Positions 1 to 12,887 of a stretch of 64,000 nt of DNA are shown piece after piece. The stretch's first letter is position 1; each line of letters begins with the position of its first letter. Origin of the DNA: Piscicola geometra (lineage: Eukaryota > Annelida > Clitellata > Hirudinida > Piscicolidae); NCBI GenBank assembly GCA_943735955.1, contig OX030956.1, forward strand, positions 12,390,894-12,454,893, in the 5' to 3' direction. The notes below the pieces were generated by a model that was not told the origin of the DNA, did no database searches, and was given only the letters and a program-made list of their open reading frames with translations. A program made the position numbers and the translations under genes.

Positions 1-115
1 TTTCCATGAAGGTTGGATTATTCTGAAAGCTCGGGAGTTATTTTTTCTATCTGCGTTGTTGTATATATACTGTGTCATGGCTGGAAAAATTTACATATGA
101 TAAAGTTATCACTGT

Positions 116-1078
116 ATGGTGGCGGTAAAGATAAAGTGGCATAAAAATAAAGATCAAAGAAAAAGAAAGAAGAAAAAGATCATTAAGGAAGAGAGTTCAG
201 AACTCTGGGGTGGGGAGGTTGAAACAGAAATAAATAAAAACAAAGAGGAGAATATAGAAGAGTTGATTAGAAAAGTAGCAAGAAGATTCGAAGTGGAGAA
301 ACCAAGACACCATCATATAGATTGGTGGGACGTGGAGGTGGAAGAAGCCGTAAAGAAAAAGAAAGAATGGAGTAGGGAGCATAGGCGAAGAGAAAAACAA
401 CATGGAAGAGGGGCAGCAAAGACGAAATAATACATGGGAAGATGGAATGAAAGAAAGAGAAATATGTTCAGAGAGTTAAATAAGTTTATGGGGAAAGGGG
501 AAAAATAAGTAGAAGTAGAGGATTTGGTGGATGAAGAGGGTGGTGTTTGGGAAGGAAAAGAGGAAATGGAAGAGTGCATACTCAATACATAGAGAAAGTT
601 TCTAAACACGGAAGGAGAAGCCACGATGAACAGCGAAAAATAAAGTAAAAAAATGGAGGATGAAGGAAGCATCAGTAAGAATGAATTTGAACGGGCACTG
701 AAAAAACTTAAACTAAGAAAATCAGCGGATGAAGAGGGGGTAAGTGGGGAGTTGTTGAAGTCGTTGAAATGTAGAGGAAGAGAAGAGGTGAGGAATTGGT
801 TTAATAAAATATTAGAAGGAGGGGAGGTAACGAAAAGTTGGAGCTATAGTCGGATCGTCCTAATTCATAAAGGAGGTGAGAGACGAAAAATTAAAAATTA
901 TCGACCGGTAGCATTAGCAGCATTTTATGTAAGCTAATGATGTTCAGAGAGTTTGCTTGGAATCCAACAGTCCATCAACCACATCACAAACGAGTCTCTC
1001 TACGCACAAGTCGGACAGGAGCGCATCAGCAAAATCATCAGAAAACGACAACTTGTGGTCATTGTTTTTGCATGCCCA
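116..1078 (+). mobile_element. Degenerate LINE (non-LTR retrotransposon) ORF2 fragment
   Basis: One reading frame runs through the whole segment, interrupted by stops near 428, 506, 590, 641, 935 and 938. It first encodes a very basic endonuclease-to-RT linker with a WWDVEVEEAVKKKKEW stretch. The start of a reverse-transcriptase domain follows at 653-925 (FNKILEGGEVTKSW, RIVLIHKGGERRKIKNYRPV). After 960, still in the same frame, it resumes with TNESLYAQVGQERISKIIRKR, which resembles the region downstream of the RT core in LINE proteins. The catalytic RT core between these parts is missing, so the copy has an internal deletion of several hundred codons as well as the stops. It is dead. The clade (CR1, RTE or jockey-like) cannot be fixed from this piece. 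Confidence 0.8.
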
Positions 1079-1119
1079 AAGTAGAGATTTTCATGGAAAG
1101 AAACATTGGTTTGCTTTGA

Positions 1120-2709
1120 TAAAATAGTGAGAATATAAGTGGGTTTATGTTCATTAAGCTCTTTTCATGAGTATTTTTAACATTTCTCATTATTATTAAA
1201 CATTAAACAAAATTCACTCATTTCAGATTATTTTCCTAACAAAATTCAATGATTTTTCTCACAAAGTTCACTAATTTCAGATTATTTTCTTAGATGTTTC
1301 AACAATGGCTTAATTTTATCGATTTAAATGGTTTTGTAGTTTAGAAAAGTAATTAATTTGGAATGCCGAATGTGTTGAAAACATAATCTATTCAGAAATA
1401 TAGAAAATCCGTTTTGGAGTTACTATTATTAGTTTTTAGATAAACATATACAGATATGTAATCATAAACAATAACAATCGAGTCTTATTTAAATGTAAAC
1501 CTTTTTCATAAAGTTTTCAAAAAGTTATATCATAACATCATTATGTTAATTTATTTAAATTTTGACCTATAAATAGTTATATAATAGTTATATAATAGTT
1601 ATAATATCATAACATCATTATGTTAATTTATTTTCATTTTAGCCTATAGCTTGTCCAGATATAAGATGAACACCTTTTGTTATATTTATTTCATTATTTT
1701 GTTGCATTTTTTCTTTTTTTTCCCTCAATAGTTTATCTATATACAAAATTCAAAGGTCCAACCTGTTGAAAAGTGAATTTAGTATATTTAACAAAAAATT
1801 ACTGTTTAAGATATTATTTTCATATCATAACTCATAATACATTTGAGTGTTTATATCATTTATTGATATTCGAAAATAATAATATTAAAATAAAAGAACA
1901 ATACTCGAATGTCTTTGAGAGAGTTGTAGTCACAATCTTTATGAAACCTTGGCGTCGCTTCTTTGAAGATGTTGTAAATAAGTCGACTTGAATAAACGTT
2001 GCTTTGGTGTTTTCATTGCTTCAAAGCACGTGTTAATAAACTCCCATTAGGCTTTTAGATATAAAAAATTGAAAATTATATATGCGAGCGAATATTTAAT
2101 ATTTGATAAATTAAACAAAATTAATTTACCTTCAAATATTGATTAATATTTAAAGCGTAGGGCCCTTATAAAGAGATAGGAGAGAAGGTGGAGAGGGAAA
2201 GTATGGGTCTTTATAAACTGTGTCTGTCTTTCGCTGCGAGTTTATAATTGTTCATAAATACTTTATATCTAATATAATATAATTAACAATCGTTTGAATA
2301 AATATTTTATTATTTGTAAAAAAATAATATTGAATAGTTGATATTTCGTAGAAAATCTTTTTTATGTTATTTAAATACGAAAATGGAGATAAAGAGAAGT
2401 ATATACGTAAAAAAATAGTACATAAGGAGCTAAAGGAAATATACCAAGAAAAAACTTTCAAATAAAAACTTAAAAGCATAATTCAAATATAAAATAATTC
2501 TTTTAATAAAAAAAAGGAATATATAGCAAAAAAATGCAACCGCTTGTATAAAAAAAACTGAAAAAATTAAGAACGCGTATGACTAAAAAAATAAAACATC
2601 TACACAAACATATGACAAACTGAATTTTTTTTATAAATAATTAAAGATTTTTAAAAAAATTTAAAAAAAAATTTAAAAAAACTTTATTCCGGAAAACTCT
2701 AGCGTCAAG
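1120..2709. other. AT-rich intergenic DNA upstream of the DDAH gene
   Basis: No coding exon is recognisable. A segment of about 40 bp around ATCATAACATCATTATGTTA occurs twice (about 1530-1555 and 1602-1627). A TTATAAAG motif followed by a purine-rich stretch lies at 2166-2205, about 540 bp before the DDAH start codon. It could be a core promoter only if there is an unrecognised 5' UTR intron. Confidence 0.5.
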
Positions 2710-5429
2710 ATGACTCACAAGGGCAAGGCGACAGACCCCTTCCGCTACAACTACGCCATCGTAAGCAGGGTGCCAGCGTCGTTTGCCACGTCGTCCTCGT
2801 TCGATTTGAAGGCGGGTCGAGTGATCAACATCGAGCAGGCGAGGAAAGAACACGAGGACTTGGTGGAAGGTGGGTGTCTTGGTGGTTTGAGGAGTGCATG
2901 CGTTGTTTGATTAAAGAAAAATCGTTATATAAATGTATTTGATTGATTGATTAATTGGTTGATTAATTGATTGATGATAAAGGCCTCAGACGGATTGGGA
3001 TGGACGTGATCGAGTTGCCAGCAGACGAAAAGACGCCAGACTGTCTTTTTGTGGACGACACTGCTGTCGTGATCAATGGAATGGCGCTGATCTGCAGTCC
3101 ACCGAGCCTCAAAGGAAGGCCGTCCAGACAAGGAGAGGTTTGTGGTTGGTGTAGTGGTTGTGTTGTGATTGTGGTTGTTGTGGTCGTAGTTTTGGCTGTG
3201 GTGATTTTGGTGTGGTTGTGGTGTGGTTTTGGTGGTTGTGTTGATGGCTTTGATGGTGCTCAAAAGGATCTTGGCAAGATCATATTGGTGGTGGGTTTTT
3301 GATTGTTGATGTTTGGATGGATCGTGATGATGGTTGTCATTGTGATGTTTAGAGTTTTTGAAGATGTAGAAGATTAATAAAAGAGTTCTCTATAAATGAG
3401 TTATGCGAGGAACACACATATCGTTCGTTTCCCGACTGAAAAGTTCAAACCTGAAAACTGAGAATATTAAAAACAATGATTAATTCACCATAATTGTGAA
3501 ATAAAGCTTGTGTGAAGCTCAAAAGATGAACAAATCACTGGGATGCAATCAGCCTTGGCAGTTAATTAGACACGCATCATCGCATCTCATTAGTACTCCA
3601 CGCCACCGGAAACAACCAACCATTCTCGTTTTTTTATCATCTTGTTTTTCCATTTTTTAATCTTTCACTTTAATTTTTTTTATTCCTTCGAGAGAGTTAA
3701 AAATCAGGTTTTCAAAATATAAAAGAGTGAGATGAGGAAAATTGCACATAAAAAAAGTAATTTTAAAAAATTACTTTGAAATTGTCATAATAAGATAACT
3801 TGTTTCGGTAGTTGGCTGTGATGAGACAGGTGTTGAAGAAAGAGTTGGGCTTGAAGATCATGGAGGTGGACACGGAGAAGGCATTGATCGAGGGGGGAGA
3901 CGTGCTGTGGACTGGTTAGATTTAAGACTGATTCAATGAAATTCAGTTATATTTTTAATATTCATTTAAAAAAATTAAACATTTGAAACAAAATTATTAA
4001 GAAATTTAACATATTTTTTAAAAAGAAATTATCAAATAACAAAACACATTTAAAACCTACTTTAAATATTTAAAAAATCAATAAAAACCGCTAAAACCAA
4101 AATAAAATATTTAGAAAAAACTCATTTATTTCTCTGAGTTTCAGACAACTATTTCAAAACCTCGTCCTCCAGGCCGTGAGATCTTCGTTGGCCTGTCATG
4201 CCGATCGAACATGCTCGGAGCTCAAGCGGTCGCGAAGGCTTTTCCCGAGTACCCAACGACGATCGTGAGGGTGCATGCGCCCTGCATCCACCTCAAAGAC
4301 TGCCTGACCATGGCTGGACCGGAGATCATGACAGTGGCGAAGAGTGAGGCGGCACAGAAGACATTCATGGTTAAGTCGTTTCGAGATTTTGCTTTGGTTT
4401 ATCATAAGTGTGATGGTTTTTAAAGAATCCTAAAATGTCAAGAATTCCAATTTAAATTTAAAAAATACATTCGGTTTTGAAACTTTTGACTCCTATTTTG
4501 CATTTGAAACTAACCTATATTCTTAAAAAAACTTAAAAAATAAATTTAAAATTTTTCCTGCTAACTTCACCCCAAAAACCTTCTTCGCTAGGAGGTGAGG
4601 AGTTCAGGGGCGACTGGTTACCGTTACATCAGCGTTGATGAAGACGATGCCGCCAACGTCATTTACGCAAACAAGCACCTGGTGCACCTGGGACATGAAC
4701 AAATCCCCCGTGGATCGTCGGTGTGTTGAGGAAAAAGTTTTATTAAAAAAGATTCTTTTTTTGTAAGAAAAATTATTCGGTGTATAAAGGGAGAAGGTTA
4801 AGAATGAGGATTCTTTTTTACATTTTATTTTGTAGGAGAAATGTTTTTAGAAATAGTGAAATGATAAGTTCAAAAATAAACATTCTATTTTTTTAAGAAA
4901 AATGATTTTTGAAATAGTGATTGTGGTGATTGTGAAATGGAAATTGAGTGAAGTGGATGGTATGTGAATATTGGGGATCTACACATTAAGAATTACTTTA
5001 ATTTTCGAACAATTTATAATAATTTATGTTAAAAAATGATTGAATCAAAACTAAGTCAAGTTTCAGATTTTATTGTTTAAAAAACTTTTATTTTTCCATT
5101 CTTCTAGACTCTTCCATTTCTTCACACCCATAAAATCTCCCCAAACCAAGACATACATGAACAAACTGGACTTTCCACGCATGGGTATCTGCATTGTGGA
5201 GCCTCTGAAGAGAGGTGGAAAACTGGGAGCGTGTGTGCTTCTCGTTAACAAGGTGATGGGAAGCATGAGGGTTGGTGGTGGCTTGGTGATGAAGAATTAC
5301 TGGTGGTGTGGTCGGGAAATTGGTATAAAAGGGAGTGAAATATGTTATTTAAATCATTTTAATATTTTTACTTTAATGCGATCCTTTAGAATTTTAAATG
5401 ATTCTTTAAATTGTACACAGCCCAGCTAA
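2710..5429 (+). CDS. DDAH: N(G),N(G)-dimethylarginine dimethylaminohydrolase (DDAH), 7 exons
   Basis: DDAH hydrolyses asymmetric dimethylarginine to citrulline and dimethylamine in the cytosol, relieving inhibition of nitric oxide synthase. Exons are 2710-2869, 2983-3137, 3812-3914, 4173-4369, 4592-4720, 5151-5252 and 5421-5429. All phases agree, giving 855 nt and 284 residues; vertebrate DDAH1 has 285. Family motifs appear in order: IELPADEKTPDCLFVDDTAVV (about 65-85), EGGDVLWTG-REIFVGLS across the exon 3/4 junction (about 132-148), the active-site His in CIHLKDCLTMAGP (His179), and the C-terminal Cys block LGACVLLVNKPS (Cys276). The last exon adds only Pro-Ser-stop, matching the short tail of animal DDAHs. 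Where vertebrates have a Cys-Cys pair, this protein has Ala-Cys. Exon 6 uses an AAG acceptor. The flanking genes are unrelated. Confidence 0.93.
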
Positions 5430-6350
5430 GAAGAAAAAGGCTTCAAGTTTCGGGTCTACTTTTATTTTATTTGTCATTCATATTTCTCTCATTCAGGATG
5501 AGATAAAAGTCTTTATTTTAAACATTTTTTCGACTTCTAAAGCACTCTTGTATTTTGAATTAATTATGAATGTCCATAAATTGAAACTAAACTATGGATA
5601 TCCCATTTGAAATCCAAGCTGTTTTATCCTTGAATGCTTTTGCACTCTTGTCTCGTTCACGCATATAAATTAAAAACTAGAATTTTGAGTTGAGATTTGA
5701 CTATTAAAGGCTATACAATTCATTTGCGTATCTCAACATTTGTAGATTAAACAAATTACAGAAACTAATCTTAACACATTTATATAATAATAATAATAAT
5801 GCTATTATTGGAATATTATGTTTTTTAAACAATGTCTAGTGGATATTTCGAATATTTCATCTTCCAAATTTAAAATACGTTTTTATTGATTCTCGTAAAA
5901 ACTGAACAAAGCTTCCTAGAACACGAAAGAAACATGTTTAGTCACTAAATCAAGGGCATAGAAAGAACCTTAAATAACCTTCAAATAACGACTTAATTCA
6001 TCGGCATGATTTGGTGGTTTCTTAAACTAATTTGAAAGCAAAAGCAACACTCGTGGAAATCTTGAATGCGATGATGGCACTTGACAAGACTAAGTCTCAT
6101 TCTTTTCTGAAAAGAATGGTGATTGTTTGAAAATATTTTTTAAAGAGATTAATTTTATGACCATGCATTACAAAAAATGTTTGCAAATAACAAGAAAATA
6201 TTTTTGTTTCACATTTATCGAAAATTCAAAAATCACCATGGTGCATAGTATAAGTTTTTAAATCACATTTTTAAATATGAAAAGTGAAATTAAAGAGTTT
6301 AAATTTTAAACCAAATTTAAGTTATTCTTTATAAAAGATTGAGGAAGTTA
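5430..6350. other. Intergenic region between convergent DDAH (+) and gene B (-)
   Basis: AT-rich DNA that should hold the 3' ends of both convergent genes. A short TAA/TAATAA microsatellite lies at 5785-5800. I see no exon. Confidence 0.5.
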
Positions 6351-9300
6351 CTAGAATTTGTAGAACCTCCGCAGTAGAGAAGAGTAAGGTTCCATGAGGC
6401 TTTCGGTGAGGCAGAGAAAGATAATGGGAATGAACGTGAAGATCGAAAGCAGTAACAAGCAAACCAACGCTGGTTTGAACTGAGAAGTCAAAATGTAGGT
6501 TTAAAGGAATAATTTAAATGTCGAAATTTCAAGTATGAGAATTTAATAGTTATTATGTCACTTTAAGATTTAAGCTCATAAAATCATGTCTTTATTAATA
6601 ATTATTAATTTTATTTCAAATAAATTAATTGAAAAACAACATATTTAAATTATATAAAAACTTTCAAAAATGATATTGAGAACTCACGGTGCATGTGACT
6701 TGCACACTGCTTTGTAGGTCACAACTCGTCAAAATCAGCTGGATTAGCTGACTCGCCATTGTAAGCAGACAAACAAAAAAGATCAGAAAACCCTTTGAAA
6801 TAACGTTTGCAAAAATTAAAATTGTACAAATTGTAAAATGAATTTTTCTTAGAAAAGAGAAAGCAAATTATAAAAACGCTGTCATCTTAGAAGTTTCATT
6901 GATCGATATTGGATCAAAATATTTCATTATTTAAAAGTAAGCAAATCTTACCAGAAAAAACAGTATTAAATATGCAAAAATCCTATAACTTATTTGATAA
7001 CTAAAGTTATTTAGAATGAAGCTTGAAAATTATCCTGTTCAAGTTTATTATAAATAGTCTAAAAAATCTGTTAAAGAATCCAATATTAGTATTTAAGAAA
7101 GTTCTTACTACAGCTTTCGTTTCCAAGAGCAAGTGAAATAACCTGATAAGACCCAGAACCATCACCTACGAGAGTATGTGCGCAATAACTTAATAATATT
7201 ATAGTTATAGTTTTTTTAGTTTATTGGTTAAAAGGTTCTTTCTCTATTTAATTGAAAATTTAAAACAATTTGATAAAACTCTCAATGAGCTATCTGTAAA
7301 AGATTCACTGTTAAATGCTCGACATAAGAAAACGAACGCTCTTTAATTTGATGAAAGAGCGCTATAGAAATTTATTTGATTGATTGATTGAACGAAAGGT
7401 CCGAAATGGTTACTTAGCCACTTTGTAAATGTGTGTAATAGACGATTAAAACTTGAATTAAACATTATTTTTAAAAAAAATAGTTATAAACTTTTATCAT
7501 TTCATTTTTTAAAATCATTATAAATATTTCAATCGCCCTAGAGACTTTTCACCAGCTTCAGATGCTGTAACACAAAAAGTCAAAATCTAAGGAAGATTCC
7601 ATCAAATTTTAAACAAAAATAAAGTCTTACCAAAGTGCCAGCCCAGTATCCCACACAGGACCTGTATGTTTTTAAACTGGAGAGCATCGGAAAGCACTGT
7701 GCCTTCGTTCCTGATGATTTGGTTACAAAAGGCAGTTTCAGTTCTTCAAGAATCTGACTGCACTAAATAAATAAAACATATTCAATACATTTTTGATGAA
7801 TTTAATAACATGCCTAAATATTTCAGTTCAAAGAATCTACGGCAAAAGACCACAAATCTGTTATACTCCCAGAAGCAAATTGACGCACTTATTTCCTTGA
7901 GCTTGGCAAAAGAATTTCCAATCGATGCGAAGAAATCTGCCATAAATTGATTAATTAACTAATTAATTTTCAAATTGATAATTTTTTTTCAATAGTCCAC
8001 AGTCAAGATTAGTAGCTGTAATTTTAAAGACTCAAACCAAAGCTAGAATCAAAATAATTAAAATAATTTATATAATAGAAAATAAATTTCAATTATAAGA
8101 TTAAAAGGTTATACAAACCGGTGTTCTTCTTGAGCTCTTCTAAAGCTGAAAGTTCTTCATTATTCAGATGTGGATGTGGGTTGAGGTTTTTAAATTCATT
8201 GAAATAAGGTTCATTAAAATGTATGTTTTATATTTATTATATTGAATAATTAAATGTAAATAATCATATACCTGCATAATACATCGCTGCAATCAATTTT
8301 TATAGTTACACGATTATATGACCTTATTTGATAATAATCAGCTTGAAGGTTTTAAGATCGTGAAACTAAATACTAATAATAAAATTTAATTGTTAAATAT
8401 TTTTAAATAATTAAAATAAAGTTTTTAAATAGTCCAAGAAACTCCTCAAACACCTATAAAAGACCACAAATCCTTTATACTAGGAAGCAAATAGGGCATT
8501 AAGTACCTTTTTCGTTGTCTTTGTCAACCTTTTTTGCAGCCGATGAAAGAAAATCTTCATAAATTGATTTATTATCCAATTATTTTTAATTAATAATTTG
8601 GTTTCAATAATTCACAGTCGAGGTGAGAAGCTGTAGTTGTAACGCATCACGCACACAAAAGACTACTAAAACTACTAAAACCCACACGAGAAATTAAATG
8701 ACTGTTATCAAATCTATACAGTTCTCTCCACTTAGACTAAATTTAAAACCAAAGAAATAATAACTTTTTTAACATCTGTAAAAATATTGTCAGCTACACA
8801 CTTTATGAAACCACTCGAATCAGACACCCGTGTCACCAGAATCCTACACAAAACATCCAACCATGGTCTTTGCTAGTACAAAGCCATTGCAAAAAATTTA
8901 CCTTACGAGGAAAATTTGTACAACGTACTTGTTTCCTTTTTTTTTCTCAATAACTAGAAGTCAAGATAAGTGGCTGTACTTTTGAGAGATCAAAGCAAAG
9001 TATATACCGTAAAATACCAGATTTTCAAAAGTCTATAATGTTCAGACACTAACATTTTTCAAAACAATAATTGTTTTTAGGCCCTTGGTTCAAACATAAA
9101 TGTTAAAAACTGACTATTCATGGTGGTAATTAGGACTAATTATAATATACTCGTAACTGAATCTCAATAATACTATGGCCAGTTTAATTAAACTAAGAAT
9201 TGAAAAACTTATGAGCAAAGAACATCAATGTTTATCAATAATTATTAAACTATTTAGAATTTTTTAGAACTGCTTGAAGAAAAACTATATTTTCTGACAT

Positions 9301-11431
9301 GTGTGAAAGTATACAGGTATTTTACGGTATTACATAATTATACATTATCTTATGTGTAATCTCATTTGTTGATAAACAGTTAGAATGTTTTAAGATCGTA
9401 AAACTAAATTCAGTTTTAATTTTAGAATATTTTTAAAATACGTACTTTCCAAATCGGAGATCTGTGAACGCATTTTGTTCACGTCCAACGCTTCTGTTTA
9501 AGATGATTCAATATATTTTTTTACCGACTTCTTTGAATGAATTGAGTTCATACTTTCTATGTCTGAAACCCGTTAACACACCCAAGTTGATTGAACCAAC
9601 TGAGTACATACTTTCCAAATCCTCGTGATTTAAGCCTGTTATTCTTTCCATCAATAGAGCGGGGACTGTTTACGATTATTCAAAATATTATTTTGAATGA
9701 ACTGAATATGTTTATAAAAAAATATTATTTTTTCACATCTATCATTAACTTTAACTTTGGGGAAAAACAATAGAAAAGACATGCATGAATAAATATGAAA
9801 CTATCCTAAATGCTTCGAGCGCTCACCTTGCGGCGGCCTTTGATCTTCCAGATTCTTCTGCGATACGATCGACAGAATTCCGAGGATGAGCAGCAAGCAC
9901 GAGGTGAAAACCACAAACGTATTTGAAGGCATTTTGAGACAAGAGACAAGCGCCTGTTTGGTGTATTAAAAAAATGTATTTAGAGATTTTTTAAAACTTA
10001 GTTTGGCTAATAAGTATATAGAAAGATTTATTCTTGAAAATTATTCGTAAAGCATGGAATCTAAAGCCTGTTGTGATACTTATTTGAAGATGATTTAACA
10101 AAGAAAGTTTTTCACTATTCGAAGCTTTTACTCGTTTAAATGACGAAACCTACGCTGTGGCATCGATTCTCTATTAATTGTCATAAAGCTAAACATCAAA
10201 AACTTAATTTCATGAAAGATTTTCTACTTTTCTATCGACTATCATTAAAGCTGAAAGCTAGATTTTTTGAAATTTAAATTTTTGAAATATTTTTTGAAAA
10301 ATCTTTAAAGACTTAATTGCCTGGTCTGAATTTGGCATACTTTATCATGGCGAATGCTAGAGAAACCCAAAAATGATAATTGTTATAAATCGGTTTTTAA
10401 AATTTTAAAGATAATTAGGGACAAAAATAATGATGAAATAAATAATTTAGAATTAATGGTACGAAAAGTTTTCATAAAATGAAAAAGAACTAATAAATAT
10501 CAGTCAAATATTTCTTCGGTATCGCATTAACCATTTTAGTATTTATTTATTTATCAACTTCAAGGATAACTAATTTAAATGAATTTTGACTTTATAAAAT
10601 CTTTTTTTATTTTATTTATCATTCACTTTAAATTGTGATAACTAAATTTAATTTTTTATTGGAAACTTTTATAGATAGGTAATTTATCAAAAAAGCTTTA
10701 TAAAATGGGGAAAACATTTTCAGATGAATATTCAGCCATTTTAACGTAAAAATACTTCTGCGGCTAAAAATGCATTTACATTTTGTGTACAGGGTTTGGA
10801 ATAATTTTTTTCCCTGAATTTTATGCTAAAGATTCAAGCTTATAAAATATAGTTAAAAAATCGTAGATTATCCTATAATAATTTTATATATTTTGTAGAA
10901 AAAGTTGTTACAAATATCATTTGCATTAGAAAACTTGTACCTTTTGATTAACAGAATAGAAATTAAAGATCTCATTTCATTAGAATTTCTAATAAAAAAA
11001 CTTATGTTTTGTTGAATTGTTGTACGCTGGACGCCATAAAGGATCGTTGAAACTGATGCGTCAGTGCCATCTTCTATGAAACGTCACAAAAAGCTGAGGA
11101 GCTCAAAGAACTGTACTTAGTTTTCCTCAGTGCCTTTCAACTGCCTTCAAAATCATAGTAATTAACTAACTAACCCAACTTTTTAGTATGTTCTGTTTCT
11201 AGTTATGAAAGCCGATAAATAAATGTTAAATATTTTGAAAAAATTTGTTAAATTATCTTTTTGAGGCTCACGAGGATTCCCTTCTGAAGCTTGACAAGGC
11301 ATGCTAGTATTTTTTAGTCTTTAAAACCCGTCTGGGCTTTATTTGGAACGACTCAAAAACACATTGAAAATAAATTAAATCATTTAAATTTTAAAAAACT
11401 GATTACTAACCTTTGTAAACGATACAGACAT
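6351..11431 (-). CDS. Gene B: membrane protein with N- and C-terminal hydrophobic segments and repeated 48-nt exons
   Basis: I do not recognise the family. Exons in transcript order: 11431-11411 (ATG, MSVSFTK), 9953-9827, 9493-9446, 8554-8507, 8145-8119, 7936-7889, 7762-7631, 7165-7109, 6747-6688 and 6479-6351 (stop TAG). Residues about 18-38 (NTFVVFTSCLLLILGILSIVS) form a membrane segment or signal anchor. Charged, helix-like modules follow (EALDVNKMRSQISDLE, ALEELKKNT, DFFASIGNSFAKLKEI), then a Cys-containing region (QCFPMLSSLKTYRSCVGYW). The last exon gives a second membrane helix (ALVCLLLLSIFTFIPIIFLC) and a short basic tail. The layout recalls tetraspanin-like proteins, but no diagnostic motif is present. 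The 7936-7889 exon ends in phase 1, while the next needs phase 0 or 2. Either a small exon was missed or that exon is longer. The other phases agree. Confidence 0.6.
7836..8640. repeat. Degenerate direct duplication carrying a 48-nt exon of gene B
   Basis: The segment at about 7836-8030 resembles that at about 8455-8640. Shared landmarks are AGACCACAAATC, the 48-nt exon preceded by an ATTTATG(A/G)(A/C)AG acceptor, and a downstream CACAGTC-AGTAGCTGTA block. A third weak remnant of the downstream block lies at about 8945-8990. The two exons (7889-7936 and 8507-8554) have the same length and phase, so the duplication lengthened the ectodomain by 16 residues without breaking the frame. Confidence 0.6.
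9954..11410. other. Intron 1 of gene B
   Basis: AT-rich, with no recognisable conserved coding sequence. The flanking splice sites (AAAG|GTTAGT donor at the 11411 side, AACAG acceptor at 9954) are phase 0 on both sides. Confidence 0.5.
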
Positions 11432-12136
11432 CGTAGAAATCTGTTAATGGAATTAACTAAAATATTGAAAATTAAAAATTATTCTATTATTTCATATAGA
11501 AATTCAATGTTATTATGATGAATATTTATAGGAATATTGATAAAATAAAAATCAGATTAAAACTATAAAAATATGTATAATTAAAAAACGTTTTTAAAAC
11601 AATATTTCTGAAGAATTAAAGAATGAATATTACTACAAAAGTTGAAAGATTTTATGAAATTCTTTGTGGATCGACGAGAAAACAATATCTCACTATCTGG
11701 TCTTTTATAAAGTTGTTAAAATATAAATAAAAATAAATGTAAATCTAATAATGAGTTTTGTTAAATGATACAATGAATCATTGAATGATGAACTCGAAGA
11801 GTTTAAATTAACAATGTTTAGCTTTTAATGATATTTTTGAGTTAATTTTTAATAAGTTACTATTTTAAAAACAAGTTCAAAATTTTATTAGGTTGGATCA
11901 TTTTTGTATGCATAAAAAAATCTTTAAATTGATGATTTGGTTTTTAATAATTTAATCGAGGCTTTATCTTTTTAAGAAATCAAAATTTATCTAGAAGCTT
12001 AAATGATGTAATGCGCTAGATGATTATTTTTGTAAATTAAAACTTTTTTTCAAAAAAAACGTTTTCAACTTTATAAGAAGTGAAGCTATGTAATTTTTGA
12101 AAATTCAATAGAAGCTCAAAATTAGACAATAAGTAC

Positions 12137-12188
12137 CTTTTACGGAACACTTAGAAACACGACCACTGCAAAAGACTTCAAGAATTGA
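12137..12188 (-). other. Exon-like segment downstream of gene A
   Basis: A 52-nt segment bounded by a TTTTGCAG acceptor and an AAAAG|GTACTT donor. It is preserved in copy 2 at 18220-18271, with differences at only a few positions. Phase 0 reads SILEVFCSGRVSKCSVK. Phase 2 reads a hydrophobic QFLKSFAVVVFLSVP followed by a stop. One of the differences between copies is silent in the second reading. It may be an alternative last exon of gene A or an unrelated relic. Confidence 0.3.
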
Positions 12189-12887
12189 CTGCAAAAGGAA
12201 ATCTTATACAAAATTATGAAATTCTTCCAACTTTTCTCGCTTATATAAGGTATTGAAAGTTTTAAAAATTTTCTGATGATGTATAGTCGAGTAATCAGTC
12301 ACCTCGGAGTGAGCCTAATTGTAGCATTATCACCAGACCATGAAAAGGCTTGGTTTTCTTAAATAGATAATTTGTGAGAAGAAAGTTAAAACAACAATTA
12401 TAGTTTTATTTAGCTTTTTATCAAACTGTAAAGTTTTATATGTGGCTTGTTTGAAAAATTCAAAGGCATGTCTTAGTTGGTTTTTTAAATAATCTTAAAA
12501 AGTTTTTGAATCAAGGAATGGATGATAACTTCGATTCGCAAACAATTGTATGTATAAAGCAAAATAAATAAAACTAATTTTAGATTAAATACTTGCTAAA
12601 ACATAATGAGAAATATAAATAAAATGAAGAAAAAGTTTAATTGATATAAATGATTGAGTTTTTAGAGATGTTGGCTCGAAGGACCGAATTCGAGTCGGAT
12701 CTTTCTCATCATCTTTAATTCTTTTTACTTCATCGTTTTTAAGCTTATTTTGATGAAATAAAACTTTTAAAAGTTATGTAAATACTTCGAAAAAAATTTT
12801 TAATGTCAAATAATTTTAAAGCATTCAATCTGTGAGTTCATCTTTTTAAATAATCTCATGTGTTTTCAATTCTACTCATGCTTAAAA

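Noticed and set aside
9827..11440. Alternative reading frame through gene B exons 1-2 (DFYDVCIVYK then GACLLSQNAFKY)
   Set aside because: It is also open, but gives no membrane segment and no start codon. The chosen frame has an ATG, a clear hydrophobic helix and helix-like modules downstream.
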